A stretch of DNA of 64,000 bases from Rusavskia elegans (taxonomy: Eukaryota > Ascomycota > Lecanoromycetes > Teloschistales > Teloschistaceae). Location: assembly GCA_011316305.1 (NCBI GenBank), contig SAUG01000108.1:104814-168813 (forward strand), written 5' to 3'. The notes under the pieces were generated by a model, which did not search any database, had not been told where the DNA came from, and worked only from the letters and a program-made list of their open reading frames with translations. Below, one piece after another: positions 1-11,860 of the stretch (position 1 is the first letter of the stretch; every line of letters starts with the position of its first letter). Position numbers and translations under genes: made by a program.

Positions 1-857
1 ATGAAGGTAGTTTCTATATCGTAGTCTAGGGAGGAGGTTTCGGTAGTAGATGGTTGGGTTGGGTGCGTGGGTGGTTGAGGTAAGGGGGGTGAGATGGAAT
101 ATACATTCTGTTGAACGCTTATTGGATGGAGACGATAGAGTGGCTAGGTTCGGAATAGGTCGTAAGGTATTTTGTTGCAGATGGGATACGGTTTATCTTA
201 CCATATTTCCGCCCCCAAACCAAACCCCCTCCACCCCACAACATAACTCCAGCACTTTACCTCCCCTCAAATTCCCCCTTCCCCCCTTCGTAACCACACC
301 TCACCACTACCACCACCATCAACCCCTCAACCACCAAATCCCACCCCTATCCCACCCCCGCCCACCACGTACAGCATCAACACCCTTCCTCTCTACTCAT
401 CCAGAGCCCTTACCACCCTCCCCCCTCTCTAGCCAGAACATCTCAAATCCTTCCCGAAACTATTTCTATAGAAACCGCCTTAAACTTACCCATCTTTTTC
501 TGCGCGCCGAAGGCGGATATATCGCGAGGACCAGTGGAGATATATCCAGCCGGCGTTGTACAGAGTATAGTCGGGCCGGTAGCGGTGTATGCTGTTTGCT
601 TGGGCGGCAATGTTAGTTTCGAAAGGGAAGGAGGGTGGTAAAAGCCTGGGCAGTATTATTATTGGCGCTTTCTAATACATTGTCGTCGTGGTCGCTGGTC
701 GTAATAGAATGAAGGATGAGAGTGTGTTGGTTCGATGTAGACGGTTCCTAGCCGGTAGATAGAGGATTCTTGGAGGTGTTTAGATTGCGTGATGGAGATG
801 AAGCTTTTGGGAATGCGGGGAGTATAGGTGGTGTTGACGAGGAGGCTTGGGTGAGAT
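1..857. other. Non-coding stretch, pyrimidine-rich in the middle
   Basis: No convincing gene is seen. Positions about 205-440 are a C/T/A-rich tract of Pro-, His- and Thr-type codons with almost no G on the plus strand. This keeps a frame open by composition alone, and no domain or start context supports it. The tract resembles a core promoter or UTR pyrimidine stretch of a gene outside the window, but no partner gene is visible. Confidence 0.4.
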
Positions 858-858
858 G

Positions 859-1121
859 GGATGAGAGAGGTAGGATAAGAGAGGTAGGATGAGAGAGGTA
901 GGATGAGAGAGGTAGGATAAGAGAGGTAGGATAAGAGAGATAGGATGAGAGAGGTAGGATAAAAGAGGTAGAATGAGAGAGGTAGGATGAGAGAGATAGG
1001 ATAAGAGAGGTAGGATGAGAGAGGTAGGATAAGAGAGGTAGGATAAGAGAGGTAGGATGAGAGAGGTAGGATGAGAGAGGTAGGATGAGAGAGGTAGGAT
1101 GAGAGAGGTAGGATGAGAGAG
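859..1121. repeat. 14-bp minisatellite, about 18-19 copies
   Basis: Tandem units of the form GAGAGGTAGGATRA repeat head to tail for about 260 bp. The commonest variation is A/G at one position (GATAAG versus GATGAG), with rare single changes such as GGTAGAAT and GAGATAGG. Because 14 is not a multiple of three, all minus-strand frames read through it as Ser/Leu/Pro/Tyr/His-rich peptides. Those frames are a by-product of the repeat, not a gene. Confidence 0.95.
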
Positions 1122-1366
1122 TAACGGGTGTCTTGCAGATATATCCACTGAGTCCCATCTTCTTTTCCTTTTCTCTTAGCACTTAGGCAGGGTCGATTTT
1201 AGAGCAAGGGAATTTAATAGGGGAACAATGGAATGATGCGGATGTAGACCGATCAAAGTGAGAACAAGCGAGACGTGATTTGGGGGAAACAAGACAGGCA
1301 TGAATGTCATGACGCTCAGAGATATCATTATTCATACCCCAAGAAGAATGGTAAAGGATTTTGCGC

Positions 1367-3356
1367 CTAGCCAACCATCCCCGCGCTATCAGCTTGCCTT
1401 GACTCCGCCGCCGCCTCAAAGGTCCCATTTTCGAGCAGTCTCACCACATGCGCCGAGCTAAATCCCGGCGGCACCCAAGTAACGTTGTGGCCCTTGTCTT
1501 TCATTGAGGCAACAGTAGCGTTGTCGTACCAGCGCTCGAAAGTGACGATGTTCGGAATCAGTTGATCGTGTAATCTGGCTCTGGCGACTGCAGCGTAGGC
1601 CGTGAGGTTGTAGAGAAGCGTGAGGAGAGCAATTTGTACGACGGCGGTGATGATCCGAGAACCTCCTGCGGAGCCGAGGACGACGATGCCTGGATGTGTG
1701 GAGGAAGATGGATTTAGAGTTTCGGCGATGAGGGGAGACATGGATGAGAGAGGACGTTTGTGTGGACGGATGTAATTTGCTGGGGACGGCTTGTAGCCAA
1801 ATACATTCGAGATATTGGGGATAGAGAAGTCTGTAGGATGAAGTATGATTAGCCATGACCAGCAATCATATGGCATGATGTACCATTCATCTGGTTGTTC
1901 AGGATGATGCCACTTTCCGGGACCATGACATGCGAGCCGAAAAAGAGGTTAATGGTCGTCGTAAGCGAGACTGCCAGTCCTGATGTATCAACGGCTGAGA
2001 TTTGGGATGTACCATGGCTGTAATGATCGATCAGCAAGGACATCCAGCATTTCATCCTATCCTGAGGCTCACGCATCCTGTATCTCGAATCCATCTGGAT
2101 CATAAGCTGACACTTTTTGCGTACGGTCATCCAAGATCTTTCTTCGGATCGCAGCGGCATAGCTGGCGCTCAGTATGGCCGTTTCCCTCGAATTTGGTCC
2201 AGAGTTTTCAACGAAATCGGGATCGCCAAAGCTTGCCCTCTGACCGTATTAATTTTCAGCCCGAACAGCGGATCTCAACTGGTGACTGACCTCCGCATAT
2301 CCAAATCGCGTGGCTTCGATTAGTCTGTGTGTGCTGAGATTCACATGTTCGGGTGATCTGAAATTTTCGTAGCCTTCGATCGTCTTGAGGATACTCAATA
2401 TCACGGCACCACTTGCCGGTTCTCCACATGCAAGGACACGATGGCCGTGGAAAGCGATCTCCACTGGTGTGCGCGCAATGACCGAGTATCGTGCAAGATC
2501 TTCCGAAGTCATGATTCCGTCTGCATTCTGAACAGCCTTGACCATTTGTGAAGCAAGCTTCCCAGTGTAGAATGTCTGTGCGCCAGTGTGAGCGATATCT
2601 TCCAATGTATCCGCATAACGCTTTCTCTTCATAACATCGCCTAGACCAAGCCTTGTACCGTTTGGAGCAAAATCAAGGGCCCATGCGGGATCTTCCGTGA
2701 GAAAACGATTATCCTTTAGGAATCCTTCCGGGGCACGCCGTCGATCATGGGCGGCTGGAATGCCCATGGCTTTGAAAAGGTCTTCGGATATGACGAATCC
2801 ATTCCGAGCAAGATCAACTGAAGGACGAATGACATCAAACCAAGGAAGTGCGCCATACTGGGTGTGGATGTGTTCGAGTCCTCGAAGCTGGCCTGGAACA
2901 CCACTAGCCAGCCCACCGTAGATGGAAGCGTCCACATTATGCTTGAACATGTCCACATGAGCGGCAGCAGGAGCTGTTTCTCGGAAGTCAATGGCCTGGT
3001 ATGTACCATTCGAAGATCTGACAAGGGCCATGCCACCTCCTCCGATGCCGCTGTGGTACATGCTTATGACACCGACACAGAATGTGGTCCCGACGACCTG
3101 CTTTTCAGTCAGCGTGAGCTCCTGCGCCGAGATGAATGGAGCAACGGACAGCATCAGCAGCGTTTCCGCCAGCCTTGAGCAGGTCCACCCCAATCTGAGT
3201 GCAGACCTTGTTTTCAGAACCAACGGCCCCATGGTGTACGACTTCCCGTTGCAGTCCGACGAAAAGTAGGTTGGAAGTAGTCAGGTATAGGAAAGCGATG
3301 AAGGCAGAAGCGCCAATGACAACAATCTCCAGTCGCACCGCCCATAGAGAGCGCAT
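1367..3356 (-). CDS. Gamma-glutamyltransferase (glutathione hydrolase), membrane-anchored
   Basis: Cleaves the gamma-glutamyl bond of glutathione and transfers it to water or amino acids. Five exons fit: 3356-3150, 3097-2291, 2239-2073, 2017-1884 and 1830-1367, with introns of 51-55 bp, giving 592 aa in one frame. An N-terminal hydrophobic segment (about residues 9-30) suggests a type II membrane anchor. Family motifs are present: GNAADAV, SGIGGGG, DFRETAP (glutamate-binding Arg), the maturation site HGTSQ with the predicted nucleophile Thr397, the NNQMNDFS loop, and GSAGGSRI near the end. The small subunit would be residues 397-592. Gln follows TS where most relatives have His. The start at 3356 is chosen because the anchor follows at once; an in-frame ATG at 3488 would add 44 residues. 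Transcribed away from the GPI protein gene at 3692. Confidence 0.9.
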
Positions 3357-3691
3357 CGCAAGAGTCTCATGCAAAAAGACGCTGTCATGCTTGTGGTTAC
3401 ACACCTGCGCCGTTGGGAGGCTAATAAAAGTCAGATGCCGATGGAACGGCTGATCTAATCTAAGCGAAGCTCTCTTGGCGCGTGCCAATCAGCGCGGCTT
3501 TGCGGCTCCTCGGGTTTCCCCGCGTCGTTGCCACGTGAGAAGCTCCACCAACGCCTTCTTGGCAACGGTCGCGTTCTTATAGGAGAGGAACTTTTAGTCA
3601 CCAATACATATTCATATCACGGTCTTTCTTCTTGTGCAATAGTTTCTCCGGTTTGTCACTCCCTTCTCTGTACAAGCATCTGTATTCCTAT
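3357..3691. promoter_or_regulatory. Shared divergent promoter region
   Basis: The 335 bp between the gamma-glutamyltransferase start (-) and the Cys-rich GPI protein start (+) must hold both promoters. A CCAAT box lies at about 3484-3488 (GCCAATCAG context), and a pyrimidine-rich stretch (TCTTTCTTCTTG) precedes the plus-strand start. No operator for a specific factor was recognised. Confidence 0.4.
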
Positions 3692-4621
3692 ATGAAGATG
3701 ACCCTGATCCTGGTTCTCGCTGCACTGGCCTACTCTAATGCGGCTTTGGCAGTCCTACACCGAGTGCGTGATCTCAGATCATCATTCGATGATTGCGCCA
3801 ATTCCGGCTGCTCCGAAGCTGGATCGACTGGAAAGTCATGTTTTAAAGCTGTCGGCACCATCGAAGACTATGACAGTTGGAACCACTCGCCACAGAATGC
3901 AAAGGAGGTCCGCGACTGTATTTGCGGGTCTGAGTATTGGGGTCAATTAGCGCGGTAGGAAATCCTACCCTCGAAAATAACATCCTAACAGGACGGCTGA
4001 GTATTCTCGAACAGATGCCGCGACTGCCTTGTTAGCAAGAACCTTTACCCTACGGATATTCCAGACATAATTACTCCCGTTTCTGCCATGTCAACGTCCT
4101 TTTGCTCTCCGGACGGCGGTAGAACCAACACAAACACGATCGACGGCTGGCTAGATGGCAACACGTACGGCGCAGACCAAATCAACCGCTTGATGCCCAT
4201 CACAACAATCCCTACCGATGCGCCGTCGCCAAATACCGGTATCGGAAGTGACGCTGTTGAGACAGTCATCCCTGAAACCGTCTTCGATTCTTTGATCTCA
4301 GCAGCCTCCGCCGAGACAGGTCTCGTGAGCGCAATAGGCTCCGCCAGCGCGACGGTTGGGCAATCTTCAAGTACGGCTATACAGACATCTGTGTCAAGCT
4401 CAGTCGTCTCCTCAACGACCACAGGCGTCGCCGGTCCGAGTACATCTGTGCGTTCTACGTCAACTTCCAGCATGGTTAGCGACACATCATCAAATGCGAC
4501 TGGAGCCCCTGTGGATACCACTGGCTCAGGGGGTTCCGCATCTGGTGCAAGTGGTGCTGCGCCTTTCCAACCGTGCATTCGCGTTTTGGTGTCGCTTTTC
4601 ATATTCGTGTATATATTATGA
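3692..4621 (+). CDS. Small Cys-rich GPI-anchored cell-surface protein
   Basis: Two exons (3692-3954, 4015-4621; 60-bp intron with a CTAAC-type branch) encode 289 aa. Residues 1-20 are a signal peptide (MKMTLILVLAALAYSNAALA). A compact domain with eight Cys follows (spacing CxxxxC, C, CxC, CxxC, C), spanning the intron. After it comes a long Ser/Thr/Gly-rich stalk, then a small-residue stretch and a hydrophobic C-terminus (VLVSLFIFVYIL), the layout of a GPI attachment signal. The eight-Cys count recalls CFEM-like proteins, but the order does not clearly match, so no function is assigned. The start at 3692 is preferred over the upstream ATG at 3632 because it places the signal peptide at the N-terminus. 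Likely a wall or plasma-membrane surface protein. Confidence 0.8.
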
Positions 4622-5081
4622 ACGGGCTGCGATTCTGGTTCTGGTCTGCGTGCGGTCATCCACTCGTATGATGTTGAGCAATTCGCATGGTCTAGAAGAC
4701 GCTGGAAAGTATGCTGATAGCGTGCTCTCTATCATGCCTTCTTCCTTTTTGTCTGCGTGCTGAATCACGCCTTCATCATAAAAGGGGCATCGGCACTGCG
4801 GGTTAGGCTTTCATACCCGCGTTAGCCGCTATGTCCAATCAGCGGTTTGGCACGGACGGGTCGGATGAACCGTTGGTATGCATCTTCAGCGTCGTAATCC
4901 CCAAGTCTTGGTAGTCATTCGAAGCTACAGCCAGCTGCTGCCATGCAAGTGCTCTACGATTGCAGTTGATCCATAGAAACTTTATCTTATTTTCGATGCT
5001 AGCACACTAGGTCTCCTTGTCGGAAAAAAGAGGATCTGTCTTGCTAGCGGATTCACACCACGCTCTGTCCAAACTCAAGCA
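4622..5081. other. Intergenic region, likely 3' UTR plus promoter of the zinc-cluster gene
   Basis: No gene is seen. A CCAAT box context (TCCAATCAGCGG) lies near 4832. The start of the following regulator is preceded by a C/A-rich leader (CTCAAGCA before ATG). No terminator or specific operator was recognised. Confidence 0.4.
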
Positions 5082-7601
5082 ATGAGTGATCAAAATAGAG
5101 AGGCATCGGATACGAATACCATGGCCTCTGCACGCTTGGAGCCTGCCACTCGCAAATTTACTGCGTCCTGTTCACGATGTCGAGCATCCAAACTCAAATG
5201 TGATAAAAAGGAACCATGTGTAGGTTGCTGTCTCTCAACCATCCAGGGAATATTGCATTCAATCATGTTCCGTACAGATGGAATGTGTAAGGCGCAATCT
5301 TGGCCATGTATGTACCAAGGATGAGCGTCAGCCCAGGGCAAAGAGAACAAAGACCAATCACTGTGTTATTGATCCTCCCAAGACGTAAGTCATACCTCTG
5401 ATATACATGCATGGCTACCTACAGACTAATGGCGACGGTACCAGCAACGAGTCACCAAGCCAGGAAAGTGAAGCGGAAGAGGCTGTGCAACTACTCGACC
5501 AGTTCGTCGACGGACCAACCTGCACAAAGGCCAACTCATCCACGACGATCAATCCATCATCACCTTTTGTAGCACCCGACTATCCCAACACCTTCTGGGC
5601 AGCCTCATGCAACCCACAAAGGGAAGTCGAAAAGTTTGCCTTGATTCGAGAAGTTGTCGATGCCCTGCCCGGGCTTGACATAATTCGCCTCCTCAACGAT
5701 GTCTTCGTTACTCGTTGCCAGGGTCCTCTTGGCAATGTCATTCACACACCGACATTTCTCGAGCAAGCAGAAATGTTTTACAGTTGCTTGGATTTTTCCT
5801 CGCCAGATGGACACGTTATGGCCCTGTACCATAAGATTCCTATGGATACACTTGCCTGTCACCTTTTAGCGGTACGTATCCCAGTCTCCATGGCACGAAG
5901 CGTTTACTTACATTTCTTCTGCTCATAGCTTGTGCTCGCTATTGCTTTCCATCCCTCACCCTCGTTACATGGGTGGGTTGCTACACCTCTGACTCTTCAG
6001 GTGGAAGAACTTCGAGCAACAGAAGTCTTTTCTGAGGCGTTGAGATCACTTGCCTTGGGTTGTCTTAAGGGTGAGACGTCGCTCTTCTGTGGTTCAATTG
6101 CTAGTTTGCAAGCTGCCACTTTGCTTTTGCTCGACGGTCATGAAGAATCGCTCGTGCTCGATTCGATCTTGGTTACTGCTATCTCTGGCGCACAGAAGCT
6201 GGGCTTACATCGACTGCATGACGCGAAACTGAATTGCTCTGTGTCCGACGATTCTTCTACGGCAGACTCTTCAGGATCTGGGCTGGCACCTCTCATACGA
6301 ACAGAGATTGGTGTCCGCATCTGGTGAGTTATTTGAATACAAGAATCTTTGCTTATAGCTTGATGTCTGATCTGTCCAAATCCAGGTGGGCACTCGTGTC
6401 GCGAGACTGGTCACGCGGACTATCACTAGGCTACTATAGCATTCATCCCTCGCAGTTCAACACTCGGATGCCCTTACACATCAATGACGGTGATATATGT
6501 TCATCATCGGTGAAGGCAGAAGAAATTGACTATATTACCGAGCGGCCTAGATCTGAGTTCACCAATCTCTCATACACAATCTACGCTCTCGAAATCGCGT
6601 CTCTTGCACGCGAGTCTGTTGACTTGCGTGGTTCGCTTTGTCAAGCAAAAGCACAAAAAGATATACGAGTGGATGCCACCATGCGAAGCCTTCTTAACAA
6701 AAAGTACGAGGACTTTCTTACTGGGTTGCCGTCTCATTTCAGTCTGGGAAGTAGCGCAGGACTCAACTCCACAGCAGCTCCCATGGCAGCGATACCAATA
6801 CACCGATGGATGCTGCATCAACAGATTTGGAGCCTGTTCCTGAGACTTCATCGAGCCGGCTTTTCGACTCGGGAAGGTCGAGCAGCCTGTCAGTTATTGG
6901 CCCAGAATATCATTAATACCCAAGGGCAAATCCAAGCACGCTGCACTGTTTGTGGTTCTCTATATACGAACAAGCATCAGCTGTTCAATGCTGCTGTTCT
7001 GCTGCTCCTTGATATGCTGTTTACATCTACTGTTCCGGATACAGATCATCCAAGTGCTCAATTGAGTCGATTAATGACAAGAAACAAGATCCAGGAAGCC
7101 ATTGAGCTATTAAAGACGCAAGAAGATGCCCCAGAGATCCCGCTGCCGGTATCGTCGCGAGAGCCTCAATCGAAGCGAGGCAAAGCGTCCGCCCAGAGGA
7201 GCTTGCTTGTTCTCAACGCCTTGATGAACCTGGAGGAGTCCCTGACCAATGAAAAAAACAACGGAGCAAGCCCAACACAGAGCCACCTCAGCGAACGTGG
7301 AGCGGACGCCGACATAAGTGCAAGGAAAACAGTTCTGCCAAAGGTGAGGGATGTCTTGAATAATCTCTCAGAAACGACCAAAGAAAACGCAGCTGCAACC
7401 TCAGCCCCTACAAGCCCAAATCTGTTTGCGGCTTCAGGCTTCTCCACAGCTTTACCACCAAATCTTTCAAATGGATTTCAAGAGCCCGACGTAATACCTG
7501 TAGTCTTCAACAGCGATCCAGACGGCGTCTTCTGGGAGTTCTTGAATTTTGATACTCCCCCATCTCCTGCCCAAATTTATGGCGAGACCAGTGGGCTTTA
7601 G
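5082..7601 (+). CDS. Zn2Cys6 (Gal4-type) transcription factor
   Basis: Five exons: 5082-5219, 5278-5384, 5445-5871, 5929-6323 and 6386-7601, total 760 aa. The zinc cluster is split by intron 1 and completed only by this splicing: Cys30, Cys33, Cys40, Cys46, Cys49 and Cys58 in the spacing CxxCx6Cx5CxxCx8C, followed by a basic linker (RQPRAKRTKT). Residues from about 140 on look like the fungal-specific transcription factor middle domain (for example VHTPTFL-like and W..LVSRDWSRG..LGYY). The C-terminus is Ser/Pro/Asn-rich and ends in an acidic-aromatic stretch, typical of an activation region. Nuclear DNA-binding regulator. Target genes cannot be read from sequence; neighbouring transporters on the minus strand are candidates only by proximity, and both are broken. 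Confidence 0.88.
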
Positions 7602-7957
7602 CCGACTTGCGGACTGTCGACGACTCGTTGAGACTGATCAATGTATTCCCTGACATGGCCCATGTATCGACATATTTCACACAGTGTCTGGATTCATCAT
7701 CGAACATACAGTCTTGTATTCCAAACACACAGGAGAGGATGGTTTTCATGTATTCAATTTGCAGCTTCTACCCCAACTCACGTGAGCAAGCTGCAGCAAC
7801 GGTAATAATCCGGACCGTTACGCCACATGCTCTCCAATTTTAAAATTCTATCAGATAGTCTACTGTATACAAGATCTAAGGAGAGCTTCGTGCCATCAAA
7901 ATCTAGTGATCTTTGGTGAGACGAAGACATTCAAGTAGCAACCCGCCCCATCTTTTA
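7602..7957. other. Convergent 3' region
   Basis: 356 bp between the stop of the zinc-cluster regulator (+) and the stop of the MFS transporter remnant (-). Nothing beyond probable 3' UTRs is seen. Confidence 0.4.
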
Positions 7958-9543
7958 TCAAGCATTGTCTTCTTCTTCTCGGCTGCTACCATTCATGACC
8001 TCCTCACCTTCCTTACTTTTGTCGAAGCGATGATCCCGAACGAAAAGAACAACAATGGATAATGCAGCTGCTGCAAAGCCTATACCAAACCACAGAGCCT
8101 CACGGTATCCTAGCATAATGTCGGTACTGTCTTTGTTGACTTGTGTCTTCACCGTGGAAGCGATACCAAGGCCGATAGCAATCGAGTATTGTACCACCGT
8201 CGAGATAAATGATCCAGCCACTCCTTGCTCCTCCGGCAAAACAGCGTTGGAAATCAGAATACCCGATGATGCGAACGAAAGGTCTAGCCTTTTTATAACA
8301 AGTAAGCAGGCCAGGAAGATGAAAGCCCAATAGTTGTCCAAATATTCAGCAAAGCTTATCAAAAGGTTGCCAATCGAGAACGAGAACATCGCAACCCCAA
8401 ATATATACTGAGCCGGAACCTTCATGATGAAAAGACCGACGGATGCCGTAGCAAAGAACCCTCCAATAACCAGAGGGACCGTTTCGGCCACTGCAGAGAG
8501 TGGGCCTTCCATGCGGATTGTCAGGATGAAGACAGTCGCGTAGTAAAGGAAAATACCGAAAGACATCCAGCCAAAAGCCATGGCAGACCTAATCGGCACA
8601 AAGCCTTTGCGTGTCCAGAGCGAGTTGGGCAAGACTGGTGCTGAGACGTGTGATTGACTGTAGGTGAGAACGATGATCAAGACGATGCCGAAGATGAGTA
8701 GCGCGTATGCGTAGGGCTCCTCCCATCCGACCACGGGGGCTTGGCTCCACGCAAACGCAGAAGGAATCAGCCAGGGACACCAAGCAGAGTGCCAACATAG
8801 TCGAACTGCCAGAGACCAAGTCCAGGAATCGCCTTACCAATACGATGCGGAACCACGATCCAAGCCGCCACACTCATCACCAGAGATCCAATAGCCCAAA
8901 ACCAGAACGCCCATTTCCAAGTGACTTTCTGTGGCAAAGGCAGCACCGATGACACCTCCAAAGATATACCCTGCCGGCGCACAAACCCCCAAAAATCAAA
9001 CCCGATATTCTTGGGCCAGAAAGGCACGAAAGCCCTACCTAAAACCGCGAAGGGATTCGGCACCAAAGCCGCATTGCCTATGCCCATGAATCCTCTTGCG
9101 ATATCGAAATGGATGGCGTCATCTGCGAAACCCGTGACAAGAGACCATATTGCCATCAAGATCCATCCGGCCATGAAGACGTATTTGTGACTGAAACAAT
9201 CGCCGAGTCGGCCCGTCACTAGGACGAAAACACCGCCGCCTAGAGCATAGGAGCTCATGAACCAGGAGAGCTGGGCGTTTTGTGTGGTGCCGAGAGTGTG
9301 GCCGATCTGTTCGACGGAGAACGCTGTGTTGCCTAGGGCGCCGATTGAGAAGAGCTGGAAAGCACCGATGATGAGGATGAAGAGAGCTTCTTGGAAGGAG
9401 GGAGGGGTGGGTGGCGTGCATGAGGTGCTGGTGCCGTCGGATTCGGTGCCGGGGGTAGTGGATTGGGCGGAAGGTCCTTGGTCTCTGATGGGAATTTCGT
9501 CCTCTGAGGTTGGAGAATTGCTGGGAGAAGACATGACTGACAT
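7958..9543 (-). pseudogene. Frameshifted MFS drug/H+ antiporter (aminotriazole-resistance type)
   Basis: Reads as a fungal 14-TM-type major facilitator exporter. The N-terminus is Ser/Thr-rich, the first helices contain motif A-like GRLGDCFSHK, KVTWKWAFWFWAIG and YVGTLLGV follow, and the second half ends with a charged tail. The coding frame is interrupted three times. Around 8988-8998 a T5/G5 homopolymer shifts out of the frame that would give the expected small-residue segment (CAPAGYIFGGVIGA reads in the next frame). Around 8930-8940 the frame is restored just before KVTWKW. Around 8775-8780 one base is missing after LLGVPG, so the second half (GWEEPYAYALL onward) sits in another frame. 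No intron of normal size explains these. Either a young pseudogene or homopolymer errors in the assembly; three events favour the former. Confidence 0.75.
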
Positions 9544-10479
9544 TGCAACAGTAGAGTGATTGGATTAGAGTACAGAGAATACGTGAGAGTTGCTGCTGGG
9601 GTTTTTGGAAAGATTGGCAACCAATTTCTGAAAAGCGTACAGTGACAAGAGACAGTAATTGCGAAGGTAGTAAAACGCTTTGTACTCACTCTCTGTTCTC
9701 CTAAAGGATTTCAGATGCCAGGTTTGTCATGTTAGCCAAGGTATCCATCTGCCGTCCGTCCCTGAGAACTTCGCGAAACTCCGCGGACTTTCGACCCCTT
9801 GCCAAGACTCCGAGTTGCCTGCATCCTCATCAGCAGCGGCCACTATTGTGCCGAGATTGAGAGACGCGACAGGGGCATTTACAGAGGAACGATTGTCTGG
9901 CGTTTGGGATTTTATGGGAATGCGTGTCGTAGCCTGCGTGATATTTGCTTCGGTGAGTGATACAATCCTTGACATTTAATTTGTACTGAGGGAGCTTTCA
10001 CTACTTTGACATACTCTGGAATTTATATACCATCACACGCGGGCCAGCCTCACAAGTCCTTGTACGTCAGCCCTGTGGCTTTGAGTAGAGCTTCTTTCAG
10101 ATATTCCTGCCTAGGGCCGCCGCTGCTTTCTGTATTCCAGATGCAAGTCATCAACGTGGGCTATTTTTGCTACTCAGCGTGAGCTTATGAGTATGTAGCA
10201 CATTGGCAATTGATAGATCCGGTATCTCACGGTTTTATTAGCGAGTTTATACGTGAGTATAGGCGTTTGACATGTTCCTGTTTCCGTACATAGGTCTTCG
10301 CCCGAACTCAAGTGATGAATCTCCACTGATATTACATATTATACAAGGGTCCGAGTCCATGTTCATAGCTGTTTTCGTCGTGACATTTTGGAAACACCAT
10401 CTTCAGAGTGAAGAAAGTGTTTGCAAGCCCCGCACAGAGCGTAATTACGACAAGACTGCATGATCAACCAGCAAACAAT
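9544..10479. other. Intergenic region without a supported gene
   Basis: Upstream flank of the MFS remnant. Short frames on both strands have no recognisable domain or splice-consistent extension. Nothing else is seen. Confidence 0.35.
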
Positions 10480-11860
10480 TGAGTTTGAAACGGTGTGCGG
10501 TTCCCAGCGTACGTTGTCGAAATAGCATTGAAAGCCGGAGAGTTTAACGAGTTGCCAGGTTGGATGGCTCCTGATGACAATACGCCCCAAGGATTTATTA
10601 GACGAAGAAGCCAAAAGCAAGGGTCTGGCAACACGTACCCAAGGGTAGACAGAACTCCATACCAAAAGACTATATTCTTTGATTCCTCCATGTGCAAAGA
10701 TACCCAAGTGAGTGGTCATTGCCAAAAAAAAAAAAAAGAGCATCCACCAAGCAGCAAAGCTCCAAATCAAAAGCCCAGAGAGTGTACCCACGATATCCAA
10801 CACCTTACCGGCGCTGGCTGTCATGAACGTACCCCGGTTGTAAGACGCAAAAAGCAGCTAAAGAGCAGCCGAAGCCTAACCGAGAGGACCCAATTTGCAG
10901 TGTTGGCATTTCCCCATCAAGCAGGTGTTTAAAGTTGAGACGCGTGTCGCGACATGAGAAACAGGGGCTTGTAGGCAAGAGAGTTCGGAGATTCACTTAC
11001 CGAACGTCACATGATTCATCCATAGCTGACTTTTGTTCGGAAATCCACCGTTCAGGAGACGTGCCACATACACGCCACACAGAATGACGGCGTCCGCAAG
11101 GCCCAATCCCAGACGCACGTAACCGGTGATGATCATGGGGACCTGAAGTCTCGCCGAGAGTTTCCCATATACGCTCACAGTACCGCAAGCCGAGGTAGCA
11201 GGAAGGGGCGCAAATGCCGGCAGGAGAACGATTGGAGGAACATTTTCAATGCCCGGCGGAGTGCGGCGAAAGTACGTATATGGTGCGCCAATCGAGACAG
11301 AAAAAAAGCCAAGAAGACGTTGATCCGACTAAGGACGTATGCTACCATCCCCCTAGACGGCCCCCAAGCTTTGGCGCAGACGAAGGCTACCATGCTGACG
11401 ATAGTGCCGAGGATGATTAACGGACTGGCGAGGAGACATAGGGACATTATGTCCGTAATATGCTCCCTATGAACGCTTTTTGGGGACAGGATGATTTGAG
11501 GATGTATAGTAGGCCGAAGACGGCGAAGAGCATAATCCTGAGAAGCCATACCACGGTGGCAATGATTTCCAAGCCTCGAAATTGCCCATGCAGCTGAAAG
11601 AGAAGTGTCGCTAGAATCCCAGTACTCTGGGGAACCACAAATGCTATTGTTGGCTAGCCCTCAAGCATCTTTTTCCAGTTGGTTTGACGGTCATGCTCGA
11701 CACGTCCATTGGCAGCTTCCATACCTTGTGGCAAAGGAGACGACCAAACTGGTATGGAGAGGTCGAAATGCTCGGGCGGAAGCAGCCAGGGAGTCTGCCA
11801 TCTGGAGATGCCATCAAGAAGGACTTCATCTCCGCTCCCACCAATCAAGGGAATCGCTGG
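10480..11860 (-). pseudogene. Decayed TDT-family transporter (Mae1/Ssu1-like, voltage-dependent anion channel fold)
   Basis: Fragments in successive frames align in order with the malate/sulfite exporter family. First helix: about 11640 down (STGILATLL..FRGLE). Then LIILGTIVSMVAFVCAKAWG (about 11455-11395), IGAPYTYF and VPPIVLLPAFAPLPATSACGTVS (about 11290-11170), VPMIITGYVRLGLGL (about 11140-11095), GPLG..ASAAL (about 10885-10855), VLDIVGTLSGLLIW..AAWW (about 10800-10745), and GNSLNSPAF (about 10560-10535). The frame changes at a T7 run near 11300 and again near 10630. Two TAG codons at 10878-10876 and 10860-10858 stand where the family has Gln in GPLGQxxxxLQ, so both look like CAG-to-TAG changes. 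A stop also precedes the first helix. It cannot make a full transporter as read. Confidence 0.72.

Noticed and set aside
50..616. Pro/His/Thr-rich plus-strand frame
   Set aside because: Open because the tract is C/T/A-rich and nearly lacks G; no domain, no splice support.
748..1182. Ser/Leu/Pro repeat proteins on the minus strand
   Set aside because: Two frames are open at once through the 14-bp minisatellite; both are by-products of the repeat.
10722..10735. A13 run as a retroposon poly-A tail
   Set aside because: It lies inside the TDT remnant where it encodes Phe/Lys-type residues of a membrane helix; no target duplication was seen.
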